Below are positions 35,746-43,375 of a stretch of DNA of 64,000 nucleotides, in pieces. The DNA comes from Rhodococcus coprophilus NBRC 100603 (GTDB lineage Bacteria > Actinomycetota > Actinomycetes > Mycobacteriales > Mycobacteriaceae). The notes beneath the pieces are model-generated. The model was not told the DNA's origin. It saw nothing but the letters and a program-made list of their open reading frames with translations, and did not search any database. Made by a program: the position numbers and the translations under genes. How positions within the stretch are numbered: position 1 is the stretch's first letter; each line of letters starts with the position of its first letter. The stretch is from positions 248,001 through 312,000 of the forward strand of contig NZ_BDAM01000001.1 in assembly GCF_001895045.1 (NCBI RefSeq). Reading direction: 5' to 3'.

Positions 35746-37218
35746 ATGAACCCCCAAAGCGACACCCTGACTTCGACCAGCGAGACCTTCGGTACCGATC
35801 GCATCGATCCCGCCGACCTCGAAATCTGCCTGAGAGTTCTCGACCAGGCCTCCGAACTTCACGCCGAACATCCGGACGCCGTTACCGTGCAGCGCGCGGT
35901 CGGGCACATGTTCAAGAAGTTCAAGCAGATGCGGCGGAAGGAAACCCGCGGGCGCAAGGCCGCGGCGGACCGCGAAGTGATCGCCGCGACGGCCACCGGG
36001 TCGCCCAACCGGATCGACGACGAAACCGCCGGGGTCCCGATCACCTCCTCGACGAGCGGCGCGAGTGCGGGGACGCTGCTGCGCCCGCGCCCCTGCTACA
36101 TCTGCAAGGACCGCTACACGCAGGTGGATGCCTTCTACCACCAGCTCTGCCCGTCGTGCGCCGCCGAGAACCACGCCCGACGCGACGCCCGCACCGACCT
36201 GACGGGTCGCCGCGCGCTGCTCACGGGCGGTCGCGCCAAGATCGGCATGTACATCGCGTTGCGACTGCTCCGCGACGGCGCCCACACCACCGTGACGACC
36301 CGTTTCCCCAACGATGCGATCCGCCGTTTCTCCGCGATGGAGGACAGTGGCGACTGGCTGCATCGGTTGCGTGTGGTCGGAATCGACCTGCGTGACCCCG
36401 CCCAGGTCGTGGCCCTCGCCGAGGAGGTCGCTGCCCAAGGTCCCCTCGACATCCTCATCAACAATGCCGCTCAGACGGTGCGTCGCTCCCCCGGTGCGTA
36501 CTCGGCGCTCGCCGACGCCGAATCGGGCCCCTTGCCGGCGGGACCGCTTCCGGAGGTTCTCACTTTCGGCAAGCCCTCCGACGCACACCCGGCCGCGCTC
36601 ACCGGAGCGCTTCCCGCGGAGTTGTCCGGAGACGCGCTGACCTCGCTCGCACTCGTGGCCGGATCGGCGACCCCCGAGCGGGTCGCTGCCGGTATCGCGG
36701 TGGACGCGGGCGGGTTGCTCCCCGACCTCGTGCACACCAACAGCTGGGTCCAGACCGTGGGCGAGGTCGAGCCCCTCGAACTCCTCGAGGTGCAACTCTG
36801 CAACTCGGTTGCTCCGTTCATCCTGGTCAACCGCTTGCGGCCGGCCATGGCGGCGTCCCCTGCCCGTCGCAAGTACGTCGTGAACGTCTCCGCGATGGAG
36901 GGCCAGTTCGCCGGTCGCCGGTACAAGGGCGCCGGCCATCCGCACACCAACATGGCGAAAGCCGCGTTGAACATGCTCACGCGGACCAGTGCCGAGGAGA
37001 TGCTCGCCGACGGCATCCTCATGACGGCGGTCGACACCGGCTGGATCACCGACGAGCGTCCTCATCACACCAAGATGCGACTGGCGGAAGAAGGCTTCCA
37101 CGCCCCTCTCGATCTGGTCGACGGGGCGGCCCGCGTATACGACCCGATCGTGCGCGGCGAAGCAGGCACGGATCTGTACGGTTGCTTCCTCAAGGATTAC
37201 CGCCCTGCACCTTGGTGA
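35746..37218 (+). CDS. zinc-ribbon plus SDR fusion oxidoreductase-like protein
   Basis: 490 residues. Residues 1-115 are helical and polar (VTVQRAVGHMFKKFKQMRRK). C117, C120, C135 and C138 form CYIC...CPSC, a zinc-ribbon. From ~145 a Rossmann domain begins with LTGRRALLTGGRAKIGMYIA (G-rich turn GGRAKIG), DILINNAAQT, and KYVVNVSAMEGQFAGRR. In place of YxxxK the sequence reads T401-N-M-A-K405, so the catalytic Tyr is replaced by Thr. The C-terminus lacks a membrane segment. It may be an SDR with altered chemistry or a binding protein. An inverted repeat CGGGCG-N9-CGCCCG at 35688-35708 precedes it. Confidence 0.75.
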   Translation: MNPQSDTLTSTSETFGTDRIDPADLEICLRVLDQASELHAEHPDAVTVQRAVGHMFKKFKQMRRKETRGRKAAADREVIAATATGSPNRIDDETAGVPITSSTSGASAGTLLRPRPCYICKDRYTQVDAFYHQLCPSCAAENHARRDARTDLTGRRALLTGGRAKIGMYIALRLLRDGAHTTVTTRFPNDAIRRFSAMEDSGDWLHRLRVVGIDLRDPAQVVALAEEVAAQGPLDILINNAAQTVRRSPGAYSALADAESGPLPAGPLPEVLTFGKPSDAHPAALTGALPAELSGDALTSLALVAGSATPERVAAGIAVDAGGLLPDLVHTNSWVQTVGEVEPLELLEVQLCNSVAPFILVNRLRPAMAASPARRKYVVNVSAMEGQFAGRRYKGAGHPHTNMAKAALNMLTRTSAEEMLADGILMTAVDTGWITDERPHHTKMRLAEEGFHAPLDLVDGAARVYDPIVRGEAGTDLYGCFLKDYRPAPW

Positions 37219-37259
37219 TCGAAACCGGTAGTTCGTACGTCCTCGGTTCGGCGGAAGCG

Positions 37260-37309
37260 GCAGTGTTGTCACCAGCGGTGTTGTCACCTGCGGTGTTGGC
37301 ACCTGCGGT
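37260..37309. repeat. 15-bp tandem repeat, three copies
   Basis: Units of GCGGTGTTGTCACCT occur at 37260-37274, 37275-37289 and 37290-37304 with one or two substitutions and a partial fourth. The stretch is non-coding as far as I can tell. A minus-strand frame over it (GDNTAGDNTAA) ends at 37190 inside the SDR gene. Confidence 0.75.
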
Positions 37310-37457
37310 CGATTCCCGCTTCTCCAGGGCTGGCCGATTACCACGCACCGAGGCGGGGCATCCACCGAGTCTGGTGGTCGCAGAGACACAGTGCTCTCCC
37401 GTCCCCCGTGGGACGGCGACATCACGGCGGTAGAGATCCCGAGAGGTGCGTGACGTC

Positions 37458-38036
37458 ATGAGAGCCCGACAACGCGTCGTCAGGACTGCCCGCGAGACGC
37501 GGGAGCGGTGGGCGCGGTTGCTCGGCAGGTGGTTGCACCCGCAGGACTATTCCGGGGAGGGCTCCTATCGGCCGCCCTCGCCGTGGTATCGCCGGCTGAA
37601 TCCGGTCGGGGTGCCGTTGACCACGTGGGGGTTTGCCCCGCGGGATGCGGTGACGTTGCAGGTGCGAGGTCGTCGCACCGGCCGTCCTCGGCGGATCCCG
37701 ATCCTGATCACCCGGTACGAGGGCGCGGACTACCTGGTCGCCCTGGCCGGGCAGTCACAGTGGGTACGCAATGTTCGTGCCGCCGGCGGCGATGCGGTGC
37801 TGCGGCGACGGAGTACCCGGCGGGTCCGGCTGGAGGAGGTGCCGGTGGAGGAGCGGGCCCCGGTGCTCGCGGCATACCTGGAGGCGGGGAAACGCCGTAG
37901 CGGTGAGTCGGCCGCACGAGAACAAGCCAAGTGGTACTTCGGACTTCACGAGCCCCCGACGGTGGAACGCCTCGCGGTACTGGCGCCGCGGTACCCCGTC
38001 TTCCGCGTGCACGACGCAGAATCGCGCGCAAGGTAA
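37458..38036 (+). CDS. deazaflavin (F420)-dependent nitroreductase-family protein
   Basis: 192 residues from ATG 37458, GAGAGG 11 bases upstream (a GTG at 37446 is also in frame). TLQVRGRRTGRPRRIPILIT, DYLVALAGQSQWVRNVRAAG and AVLRRRSTRRVRLEEVP match the Ddn-like split-barrel family that binds F420 or flavin. Likely a cytoplasmic quinone or xenobiotic reductase. The N-terminal ~45 residues are basic and amphipathic and may touch the membrane. Confidence 0.82.
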   Translation: MRARQRVVRTARETRERWARLLGRWLHPQDYSGEGSYRPPSPWYRRLNPVGVPLTTWGFAPRDAVTLQVRGRRTGRPRRIPILITRYEGADYLVALAGQSQWVRNVRAAGGDAVLRRRSTRRVRLEEVPVEERAPVLAAYLEAGKRRSGESAAREQAKWYFGLHEPPTVERLAVLAPRYPVFRVHDAESRAR

Positions 38037-38172
38037 GCCCCTCGCGGGCCGGTGCACCGACTGCCGGACCGGCGTATCCGGCGCGGTGAAGGAATCGCCC
38101 ATGTCGGTCCTGCGACCGGGCATCGGTGTGATGTTCCTCGCAACCGGACTTACCCGGCAGTAGGGTGAGTCC

Positions 38173-39408
38173 ATGACTGCCTCACGTGACCTCGACATCG
38201 TCGTATACGGCGCCACCGGATTCGTCGGGCGGCTCACCGCCGCGTATCTCGCAAAGCACCTACCCACCGGCGTGACCGTCGGACTGGCCGGCCGGTCCGC
38301 CGAACGTCTCGAGAAGGTGCGCGCAGAACTCGGCACCGACTGGCCCCTGATCGAGGCGAACGCCGACGACCCGTCGTCCCTGGCGTCACTGGCCGGCTCG
38401 ACCCGCATCGTCATCAGCACCGTCGGCCCGTACGCCAAGTACGGTCTGCCACTGGTCGAAGCGTGCGCTGAGGCCGGCACCGACTACGTCGATCTCACCG
38501 GCGAAGTGCTGTTCCACCGCGAGAGCATCGATCGGTTCGACGACATCGCCCGCCGCACAGGTGCACGAATCGTGCACTCGTGCGGTTTCGACTCCATCCC
38601 CTCCGATCTGGGCGTCCAAGCACTGTTCCGCGCCGCAGAGGCGGACGGCGCCGGTGCTCTCACGGACACCACGTTCGTCCTCACCTCGATGCGCGGCGGC
38701 CTCAGCGGCGGCACGATCGACTCGCTGCGCCTGCAGCTCGACGCCGTACGCAAAGACCCCGCCGCCCGCAAGGTCGCGGCCCGGCCGTACTCCCTCTCAC
38801 CCGACCCCGCACACGAACCCGACCTCGGCCGCCAGAACGACTTCGCCCTGGTCGACGGCAAGTCCATCGCCCCGGAACTGGCGGGCTGGAAGGCGCCCTT
38901 CGTCATGGCGTCCTACAACACGCGCGTCGTGCGCCGCAGCAACGCCCTCACCGGCTGGGCCTACGGAAAGAAGTTCGCGTATCGGGAGGTGATGAGCGTC
39001 GGGTCGTCGGTGTTCTCACCGGTGCTCGCCGGACTGGTCGCTGCGGGCAGCGGTGCGCTGGCAGCGGGACTGGCGTTTCCGCCTACCCGGTTCCTGCTCG
39101 ACAAGGTATTGCCGGCCCCGGGTGAAGGTCCGTCCGAAAAGACCCGGGAATCAGGTCATTTCACCGTCGATCTGTACACGACGACGGAAACCGGTGCGCG
39201 CTACACCGTACGTTTCGCCGCGAAGGGCGACCCGGGCTACAAGGCGACCGCGGTGATGCTGGCAGAGTCAGCGCTCTCCCTCGCCTCCGGTGGATCCGCG
39301 CTGCATGCGGGCGGCGGAGTTCTCACCCCGGCGGTCGCGTTCGGCGACGTACTGACCGAACGCTTGCGCGACGCCGGTTTCGAGATCTCCGCCCGCCCGC
39401 TCCCCTGA
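38173..39408 (+). CDS. trans-acting enoyl reductase / saccharopine dehydrogenase-like protein
   Basis: 411 residues. DIVVYGATGFVGRLTAAYLA is the NAD(P) loop; VGPYAKYGLPLVEACAEAGT, DYVDLTGEVLF and HSCGFDSIPSDLGV are the family motifs of the Rv2449c/Rv2953-type proteins. In mycobacteria Rv2953 reduces enoyl intermediates in phthiocerol/phenolglycolipid synthesis; other members have unknown lipid substrates. One hydrophobic stretch near residue 285 (VLAGLVAAGSGALAAGLAF) suggests membrane association. Confidence 0.85.
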   Translation: MTASRDLDIVVYGATGFVGRLTAAYLAKHLPTGVTVGLAGRSAERLEKVRAELGTDWPLIEANADDPSSLASLAGSTRIVISTVGPYAKYGLPLVEACAEAGTDYVDLTGEVLFHRESIDRFDDIARRTGARIVHSCGFDSIPSDLGVQALFRAAEADGAGALTDTTFVLTSMRGGLSGGTIDSLRLQLDAVRKDPAARKVAARPYSLSPDPAHEPDLGRQNDFALVDGKSIAPELAGWKAPFVMASYNTRVVRRSNALTGWAYGKKFAYREVMSVGSSVFSPVLAGLVAAGSGALAAGLAFPPTRFLLDKVLPAPGEGPSEKTRESGHFTVDLYTTTETGARYTVRFAAKGDPGYKATAVMLAESALSLASGGSALHAGGGVLTPAVAFGDVLTERLRDAGFEISARPLP

Positions 39409-39411
39409 CGG

Positions 39412-40248
39412 TCAGCCGCTGGTACGGGCGGCATTGCCGGCGTCGACCGGGATCACGACGCCGCTGAGGTGAACGCTGTCCTCGGCCGCCAGGAACAGCA
39501 CTGCCCGGGTGACCTCGAACGCGTCGAGCCACGCGACGGGCTGCACGTGCAGAGAGCGGAAGACCGGTTCGACGTCGTCGGCCGTCGGGGTTTCCAGATC
39601 CGGACGCATGTGGCCGTAAAGGGTCTCGTTGTGGATCATCGGTGTGCTGATGTTGCCGGGGGCGACAGCATTGACGGTGATGCCGTACCGAGCCAGATCG
39701 AGTGCCGAGCTCTTGGTCAGCCCGATCACTCCCCATTTCGACGCGGCGTAGGCGGCGGTGTTGGTGCCTCCCTGACGCCCCAGCATGGAGGACACGGTCA
39801 CGATGCGGCCGTAGCCGCGTTCGATCATTGCGGGCGCCACCGCGCCGATGGTGTTGAAGACGCCGGTGAGATTGCTGCCGATGACCTCGTCCCACTGCGG
39901 GGTCGTGGTCTGCTGCACGGACCCCATCAGGGTCACTCCGGCGTTGGCGACGGCGATGTCGATGCGGCCGAACTCGGCGACGGCGGCGTCGGCAGCGGTG
40001 TCCATGGCGTCCCGGTCGGCTACGTCGGCCTTGACGACGAGCGCCCGGCGTCCGGTCGCTTCGACCATCCGGGCGGTTTCGGCGAGCTCGGCGGGGGTCG
40101 CCATCGGGTATGAGAGGACATCACGGTCCTCACAGCGATCGACCAGGACGACGTCCGCTCCCCGCTCGGCGAAAGCCACCGCGTGCGCTCGGCCCTGTCC
40201 TCTCGCCGCACCCGTCACGAGTGCGACTCTGCCGTCGAATCCGTTCAA
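39412..40248 (-). CDS. mycofactocin-coupled SDR-family oxidoreductase
   Basis: 278 residues from a TTG start with GGAGGAA six bases upstream. VALVTGAARGQGRAHAVAFA and the inserted loop CEDRDVLSYPMATPAELAE are characteristic of the mycofactocin SDR subfamily with tightly held NAD. Catalytic Ser (VSSMLG) and AAYAASKWG (YxxxK) are intact. Such enzymes pass electrons from alcohols to mycofactocin. It converges on the enoyl reductase gene with a 3-bp gap. Confidence 0.88.
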   Translation of the reverse strand: MNGFDGRVALVTGAARGQGRAHAVAFAERGADVVLVDRCEDRDVLSYPMATPAELAETARMVEATGRRALVVKADVADRDAMDTAADAAVAEFGRIDIAVANAGVTLMGSVQQTTTPQWDEVIGSNLTGVFNTIGAVAPAMIERGYGRIVTVSSMLGRQGGTNTAAYAASKWGVIGLTKSSALDLARYGITVNAVAPGNISTPMIHNETLYGHMRPDLETPTADDVEPVFRSLHVQPVAWLDAFEVTRAVLFLAAEDSVHLSGVVIPVDAGNAARTSG

Positions 40249-40512
40249 GACGATTCCTCCACATAGGTTCGATGAGTCCGTAGATCCGGCTCAGTAAGCC
40301 ACGTCGACCGGAGTGAGCCAGGCCACATCTCGCACAGTGGGACGAATGGGAGGCGCTGCGTACGACCCGCCCGGACACGAGATGTTGCGGTCGCCGGTAT
40401 GCAGTCGGTGAAACGCGTTATGCTCGATCGGTCGCCGCGCGGCGCGGTGACATCGACGACGTACGAGGACGGCAACGTGCAGGTGACGAGCATCGAGGCG
40501 GCTCCGGCCACC

Positions 40513-40593
40513 ATGCTTGCGCTCATGCCGTTCTGGCCCACGCGTCGCCACGCGTGCTTCGATTGCCTGTGTTGCACCGAGGTCTGTTGCTGA
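40513..40593 (+). CDS. Cys-rich leader peptide (probable cysteine attenuator)
   Basis: A 26-codon frame ending HACFDCLCCTEVCC-stop, with six of its last 12 residues Cys and CC directly before the stop. It ends 70 bp before the TauE/SafE transporter start. In mycobacteria, short leader ORFs with polycysteine ends act as cysteine-responsive attenuators of downstream sulfur genes; this has the same layout. Ribosome stalling at the Cys codons when Cys-tRNA is low would change folding of the two hairpins behind it. In-frame starts further upstream (40399, 40420) are possible. TATGCT at 40419-40424 could be a -10. Confidence 0.6.
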   Translation: MLALMPFWPTRRHACFDCLCCTEVCC

Positions 40594-40636
40594 GCGGGTT
40601 CCCCGCTCTTTCCGGCCCACGCCGAGCCCGGCTCGG
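40593..40636 (+). promoter_or_regulatory. two hairpins between Cys leader and TSUP gene
   Basis: AGCGGG-TTC-CCCGCT (40593-40607, followed by CTTT) starts on the last base of the leader stop codon, and CCGAGC-CCG-GCTCGG (40622-40636) follows 14 bases later. Their position fits attenuation by terminator or by sequestering the GGAG at 40651-40654 region ahead of the transporter ATG. Confidence 0.5.
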
Positions 40637-40663
40637 TCACTTTCGGACTTCGGAGCTCTGCTC

Positions 40664-41623
40664 ATGTTCAATCTGCTCGTATTCACATTGGTCGGTGTCG
40701 GCGCTCAACTCGTCGACGGTGCCCTCGGCATGGCATTCGGTGTCACCGCGACGACCCTCCTGATCTTCAGCGGTATCGGCGCCGCTCACGCCAGCGCCGC
40801 GGTCCACCTCGCCGAAGTCGGGACCACGCTCGTCTCCGGAGCATCGCACTGGAAGTTCCGCAACATCGACTGGAAAGTCGTGTTGCGTCTCGGTGTGCCC
40901 GGTGCGATCGGCGCATTCCTCGGGGCGACGGTGCTCTCCAGCCTGTCGACCGAGGCGGCCGCACCCGTGACCGCCGCGATCCTTCTGGCCATCGGCGTAT
41001 ATGTCGCCCTACGGTTCTCCGTCCGGCCACCGGCTGTCGCTCATGCACGGACGTCACCGCACAGCGCCAAGTTCCTTTCGCCCCTCGGCCTGTTCGGCGG
41101 ATTCGTCGACGCGAGCGGCGGCGGAGGCTGGGGTCCGATCACCACCAGCACTTTGCTCTCGCGGGGGAAGACGGCGCCGCGGACGGTGATCGGCTCGGTG
41201 AGCGCCTCCGAGTTCCTCGTGGCGGTCTCGGCGAGTGCCGGGTTCCTCATCGGACTCGGACACGAGTCCCTCGGAAACCTCCTCGTGGTCGCAGGTCTCG
41301 CTTGCGGTGGTGCCCTCGCAGCACCGTTCGCCGCATGGTTGGTCAGCCGGATCCCGGCCACTCTGCTCGGTACCGCGGTCGGTGGGCTCATCGTCCTCAC
41401 CAACGCACAGAAGCTCTTCGACGCCTTCGAGGCGGGCAGGCTCGTGTCGACCTCGCTCACGTGCGTGATCGTGTGCGCGTGGGGCGCGCTGCTCGCGGTG
41501 TCCTGGAAGCGCTCCCGTCTCACCCGTGCCGAAGCCACCGGAGCGCTGGCGCCTCTCGTCGCACTCGAGCCGGTCCCCCTGCGGGACACCGCAGCCGACG
41601 CTACGGACGATCCGCGTCACTGA
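40664..41623 (+). CDS. TauE/SafE (TSUP) sulfite/sulfonate exporter family protein
   Basis: 319 residues, about eight helices. LVGVGAQLVDGALGMAFGVT and the second-half repeat LFGGFVDASGGGGWGPITTS are the twin signature regions of the family; KFRNIDWKVVLRLGVPGAIG lies between. It exports or imports sulfur oxyanions or organosulfonates across the cytoplasmic membrane. The upstream Cys-rich leader supports a sulfur role. GGAG lies nine bases before the ATG. Confidence 0.9.
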   Translation: MFNLLVFTLVGVGAQLVDGALGMAFGVTATTLLIFSGIGAAHASAAVHLAEVGTTLVSGASHWKFRNIDWKVVLRLGVPGAIGAFLGATVLSSLSTEAAAPVTAAILLAIGVYVALRFSVRPPAVAHARTSPHSAKFLSPLGLFGGFVDASGGGGWGPITTSTLLSRGKTAPRTVIGSVSASEFLVAVSASAGFLIGLGHESLGNLLVVAGLACGGALAAPFAAWLVSRIPATLLGTAVGGLIVLTNAQKLFDAFEAGRLVSTSLTCVIVCAWGALLAVSWKRSRLTRAEATGALAPLVALEPVPLRDTAADATDDPRH

Positions 41624-41765
41624 CCTCGGGCAGTCGCGGGCGGTGACTCTCGACGACCACCCCCGGTCAGCCTTGGATGAAGGTGTCGCCGTCGAGCGCC
41701 CAGTGTTTCCGGAATGCTGCGCGACCCGCGAGGGTGACGACGAGACCGCGACGCGCGCACACGAC

Positions 41766-41999
41766 ATGACCAGTCTCGCCCGGGTGACGATCCACCCCGT
41801 GGTGATGCTCACCCTCGATCAGGACGTACCCGGGCAGTTGGGTGCCTTCACCCGGCGTCTCGCGGACGAGGCGATCAACATTCTCGTCCAGTACAGCGAT
41901 CACGACCACAATCTGATCGTGGTCACCGACCTGGTGCGTCACGATGACGCCGCACGCATCGCAGCAGACTGGACAGCAGGCTCGAGCCCGACACGATGA
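41766..41999 (+). CDS. ACT-domain small protein
   Basis: 77 residues. RVTIHPVVMLTLDQDVPGQL then GAFTRRLADEAINILVQYSD and NLIVVTDLVRHDDAARIAAD form one ACT fold with the D-x-P-G-x-L turn that binds amino-acid or other small ligands at a dimer interface. It stands alone with no enzymatic domain. The 142 bp before it are non-coding. Confidence 0.7.
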   Translation: MTSLARVTIHPVVMLTLDQDVPGQLGAFTRRLADEAINILVQYSDHDHNLIVVTDLVRHDDAARIAADWTAGSSPTR

Positions 42000-42073
42000 G
42001 GTACACGGGGCGTGACCCTCCACCGGCGGCGGATCACCCGATACACGCCTCGAGGCCACATACGGTGGACTAT

Positions 42074-42094
42074 CTTGAGTCGAGACCACTACCG
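42074..42094. promoter_or_regulatory. HAIR-like element (HspR half-site)
   Basis: CTTGAGT followed after exactly 7 bases by ACTACCG. The first half matches the HspR HAIR consensus CTTGAGT-N7-ACTCAAG perfectly, the second only partly. It lies 94 bp before the Hsp20 start. Confidence 0.4.
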
Positions 42095-42187
42095 AATTCG
42101 ACTGCACGACAACAGCAGTCGCCGCTTTCGGGCGAATTGCCCGTACCCGGCCGGCGACGAAGACGACTATCACATCAGGGAGACCCC

Positions 42188-42607
42188 GTGTCGAATGCTC
42201 CTGTACGCCGTACCTGGAATCCGTTCCCCGAGCTGTCCGACTTCTTCGATTCGATCGGCGGTTTCCGGCCCACCCTCGGCAACAACATCATTCGAGTCGA
42301 AGACGAAGTCGCCGACGGCCGCTACATCGTGCGCGCCGAAATGCCCGGCCTCGATCCGGACAACGACATCAACGTGTCCGTCAACGATGGACGGCTCGAG
42401 ATCTCGGCGGAACGCACCGACAAGAAATCGGACAACGGCCACTCCGAGTTCACCTACGGCTCCTACCGGCGGAGCGTGACGCTCCCCCGCGGCGCCAAGG
42501 ACGACGACATCGACGCCTCGTACGCCAAGGGAATTCTGACCGTTTCCATCGGTCTCGGCGACACCGAGTCGTCCGCCAAGAAGATCGAGGTCAAGAAAGC
42601 CGACTGA
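42188..42607 (+). CDS. Hsp20/alpha-crystallin small heat shock protein
   Basis: 139 residues from a GTG with AGGGAG upstream. WNPFPELSDFFDSIGG is the N-terminal arm; the alpha-crystallin domain spans IRVEDEVADGRYIVRAEMPG to GAKDDDIDASYAKGILTVSI, including the A-x-x-x-x-G-I-L motif. The tail KKIEVKKAD is short and lacks an obvious I-x-I. ATP-independent holdase in the cytoplasm. The leader has a possible HspR site. Confidence 0.9.
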   Translation: MSNAPVRRTWNPFPELSDFFDSIGGFRPTLGNNIIRVEDEVADGRYIVRAEMPGLDPDNDINVSVNDGRLEISAERTDKKSDNGHSEFTYGSYRRSVTLPRGAKDDDIDASYAKGILTVSIGLGDTESSAKKIEVKKAD

Positions 42608-42631
42608 CAATCCTCCGGACACCGACGGCTA

Positions 42632-42663
42632 CCGCCGACGCCGACATCATCCGGCGTCGGCGG
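42632..42663. terminator. strong hairpin between hsp20 and yhhN
   Basis: CCGCCGACGCCG pairs perfectly with CGGCGTCGGCGG around an 8-base loop. It overlaps the last codons of the minus-strand YhhN gene and would end transcription from both sides. Confidence 0.75.
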
Positions 42664-43375
42664 TGCGGTCGGCGGATCCCGCGCGGTCCCCGCTGTCGTG
42701 TGCGGTGCCGCTCCGGCTGAGGACCCCGCCGGTGATGAGAGCTTGCGCGCAGATGTAGGTGATCATGATCCAGAATCCTGTCGCGGGCAGCGAGAATCCG
42801 TCGACGAAGGCGTTCAGCGCAATCAGCGAATCCGAGATCACGAAGACGACCGCGCCCCAGGCGACGGCTCGGGACACTCCGGTCGCGAGAACCGCCATCG
42901 TGGCGATGCACAGTCCGTAGATCACGACCGCGACGGCAAGGGCACCGGCGCCCGGCGCGCACACCGCGACCAGGACGACCACTGCCACCGCATACAGCGC
43001 GAGGACCCACCGTTTCGTGTGCAGCACGCTTCTGTCGCGATAGGGCAAAAACGCAGCGATGTACGTGATCTGGGCGCAGAGGAAGAACCCGATCAGCACG
43101 AGGAACGCGGCGTCGCCGTCGAACAGGTCGGGCGCGGCGTCTCCCAGCCACGAGAACGCCAGCGCGAGCAGGATCAGCTTCACCAACCGGTCCCGACGCG
43201 GCTCGGTGGAGGCGGCCAGGCCGAGCGCGAGCAACGGCATGAGCAGCCACTGCGTGGCGTCGGTGACCAGCGAGTCCGGATCGACCAGCTGAGCGACGAG
43301 GTGCACCACCGTGACACCCGCGAACGCTGCGAACGCGGTGATCCCGGTCGCGGTGAGGCTCGACGGAGACCTCAC
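42647..43375 (-). CDS. YhhN/TMEM86-family lysoplasmalogenase-like protein
   Basis: 242 residues, eight predicted helices. LLALALAFSWLGDAAPDLF, LIGFFLCAQITYIAAFLPY and VVFVISDSLIALNAFV hold the conserved polar residues (G-D, Q-x-x-Y, S-D-S). Related proteins hydrolyse the vinyl ether bond of lysoplasmalogens. Its start overlaps the meaB stop (ATGA), so it is the last gene of the mutase operon, an unexpected partner for B12 metabolism. Confidence 0.85.
   Translation of the reverse strand: MRSPSSLTATGITAFAAFAGVTVVHLVAQLVDPDSLVTDATQWLLMPLLALGLAASTEPRRDRLVKLILLALAFSWLGDAAPDLFDGDAAFLVLIGFFLCAQITYIAAFLPYRDRSVLHTKRWVLALYAVAVVVLVAVCAPGAGALAVAVVIYGLCIATMAVLATGVSRAVAWGAVVFVISDSLIALNAFVDGFSLPATGFWIMITYICAQALITGGVLSRSGTAHDSGDRAGSADRTADAG

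Noticed and set aside
37190-37459. Minus-strand 89-codon frame over the 15-bp repeats
   Set aside because: Its end overlaps the SDR 3' end in antisense, it has no ribosome site, and the repeated GDNTA segment is explained by the DNA repeat.
41667-42173. Minus-strand frame containing a Cys-rich run (CRARACCPVCCDACG)
   Set aside because: It is antisense to the ACT-domain gene, has no ribosome site, and the Cys run is the complement of ordinary Ala/Ser codons. It differs from the real leader candidate, which ends just before a sulfur transporter.
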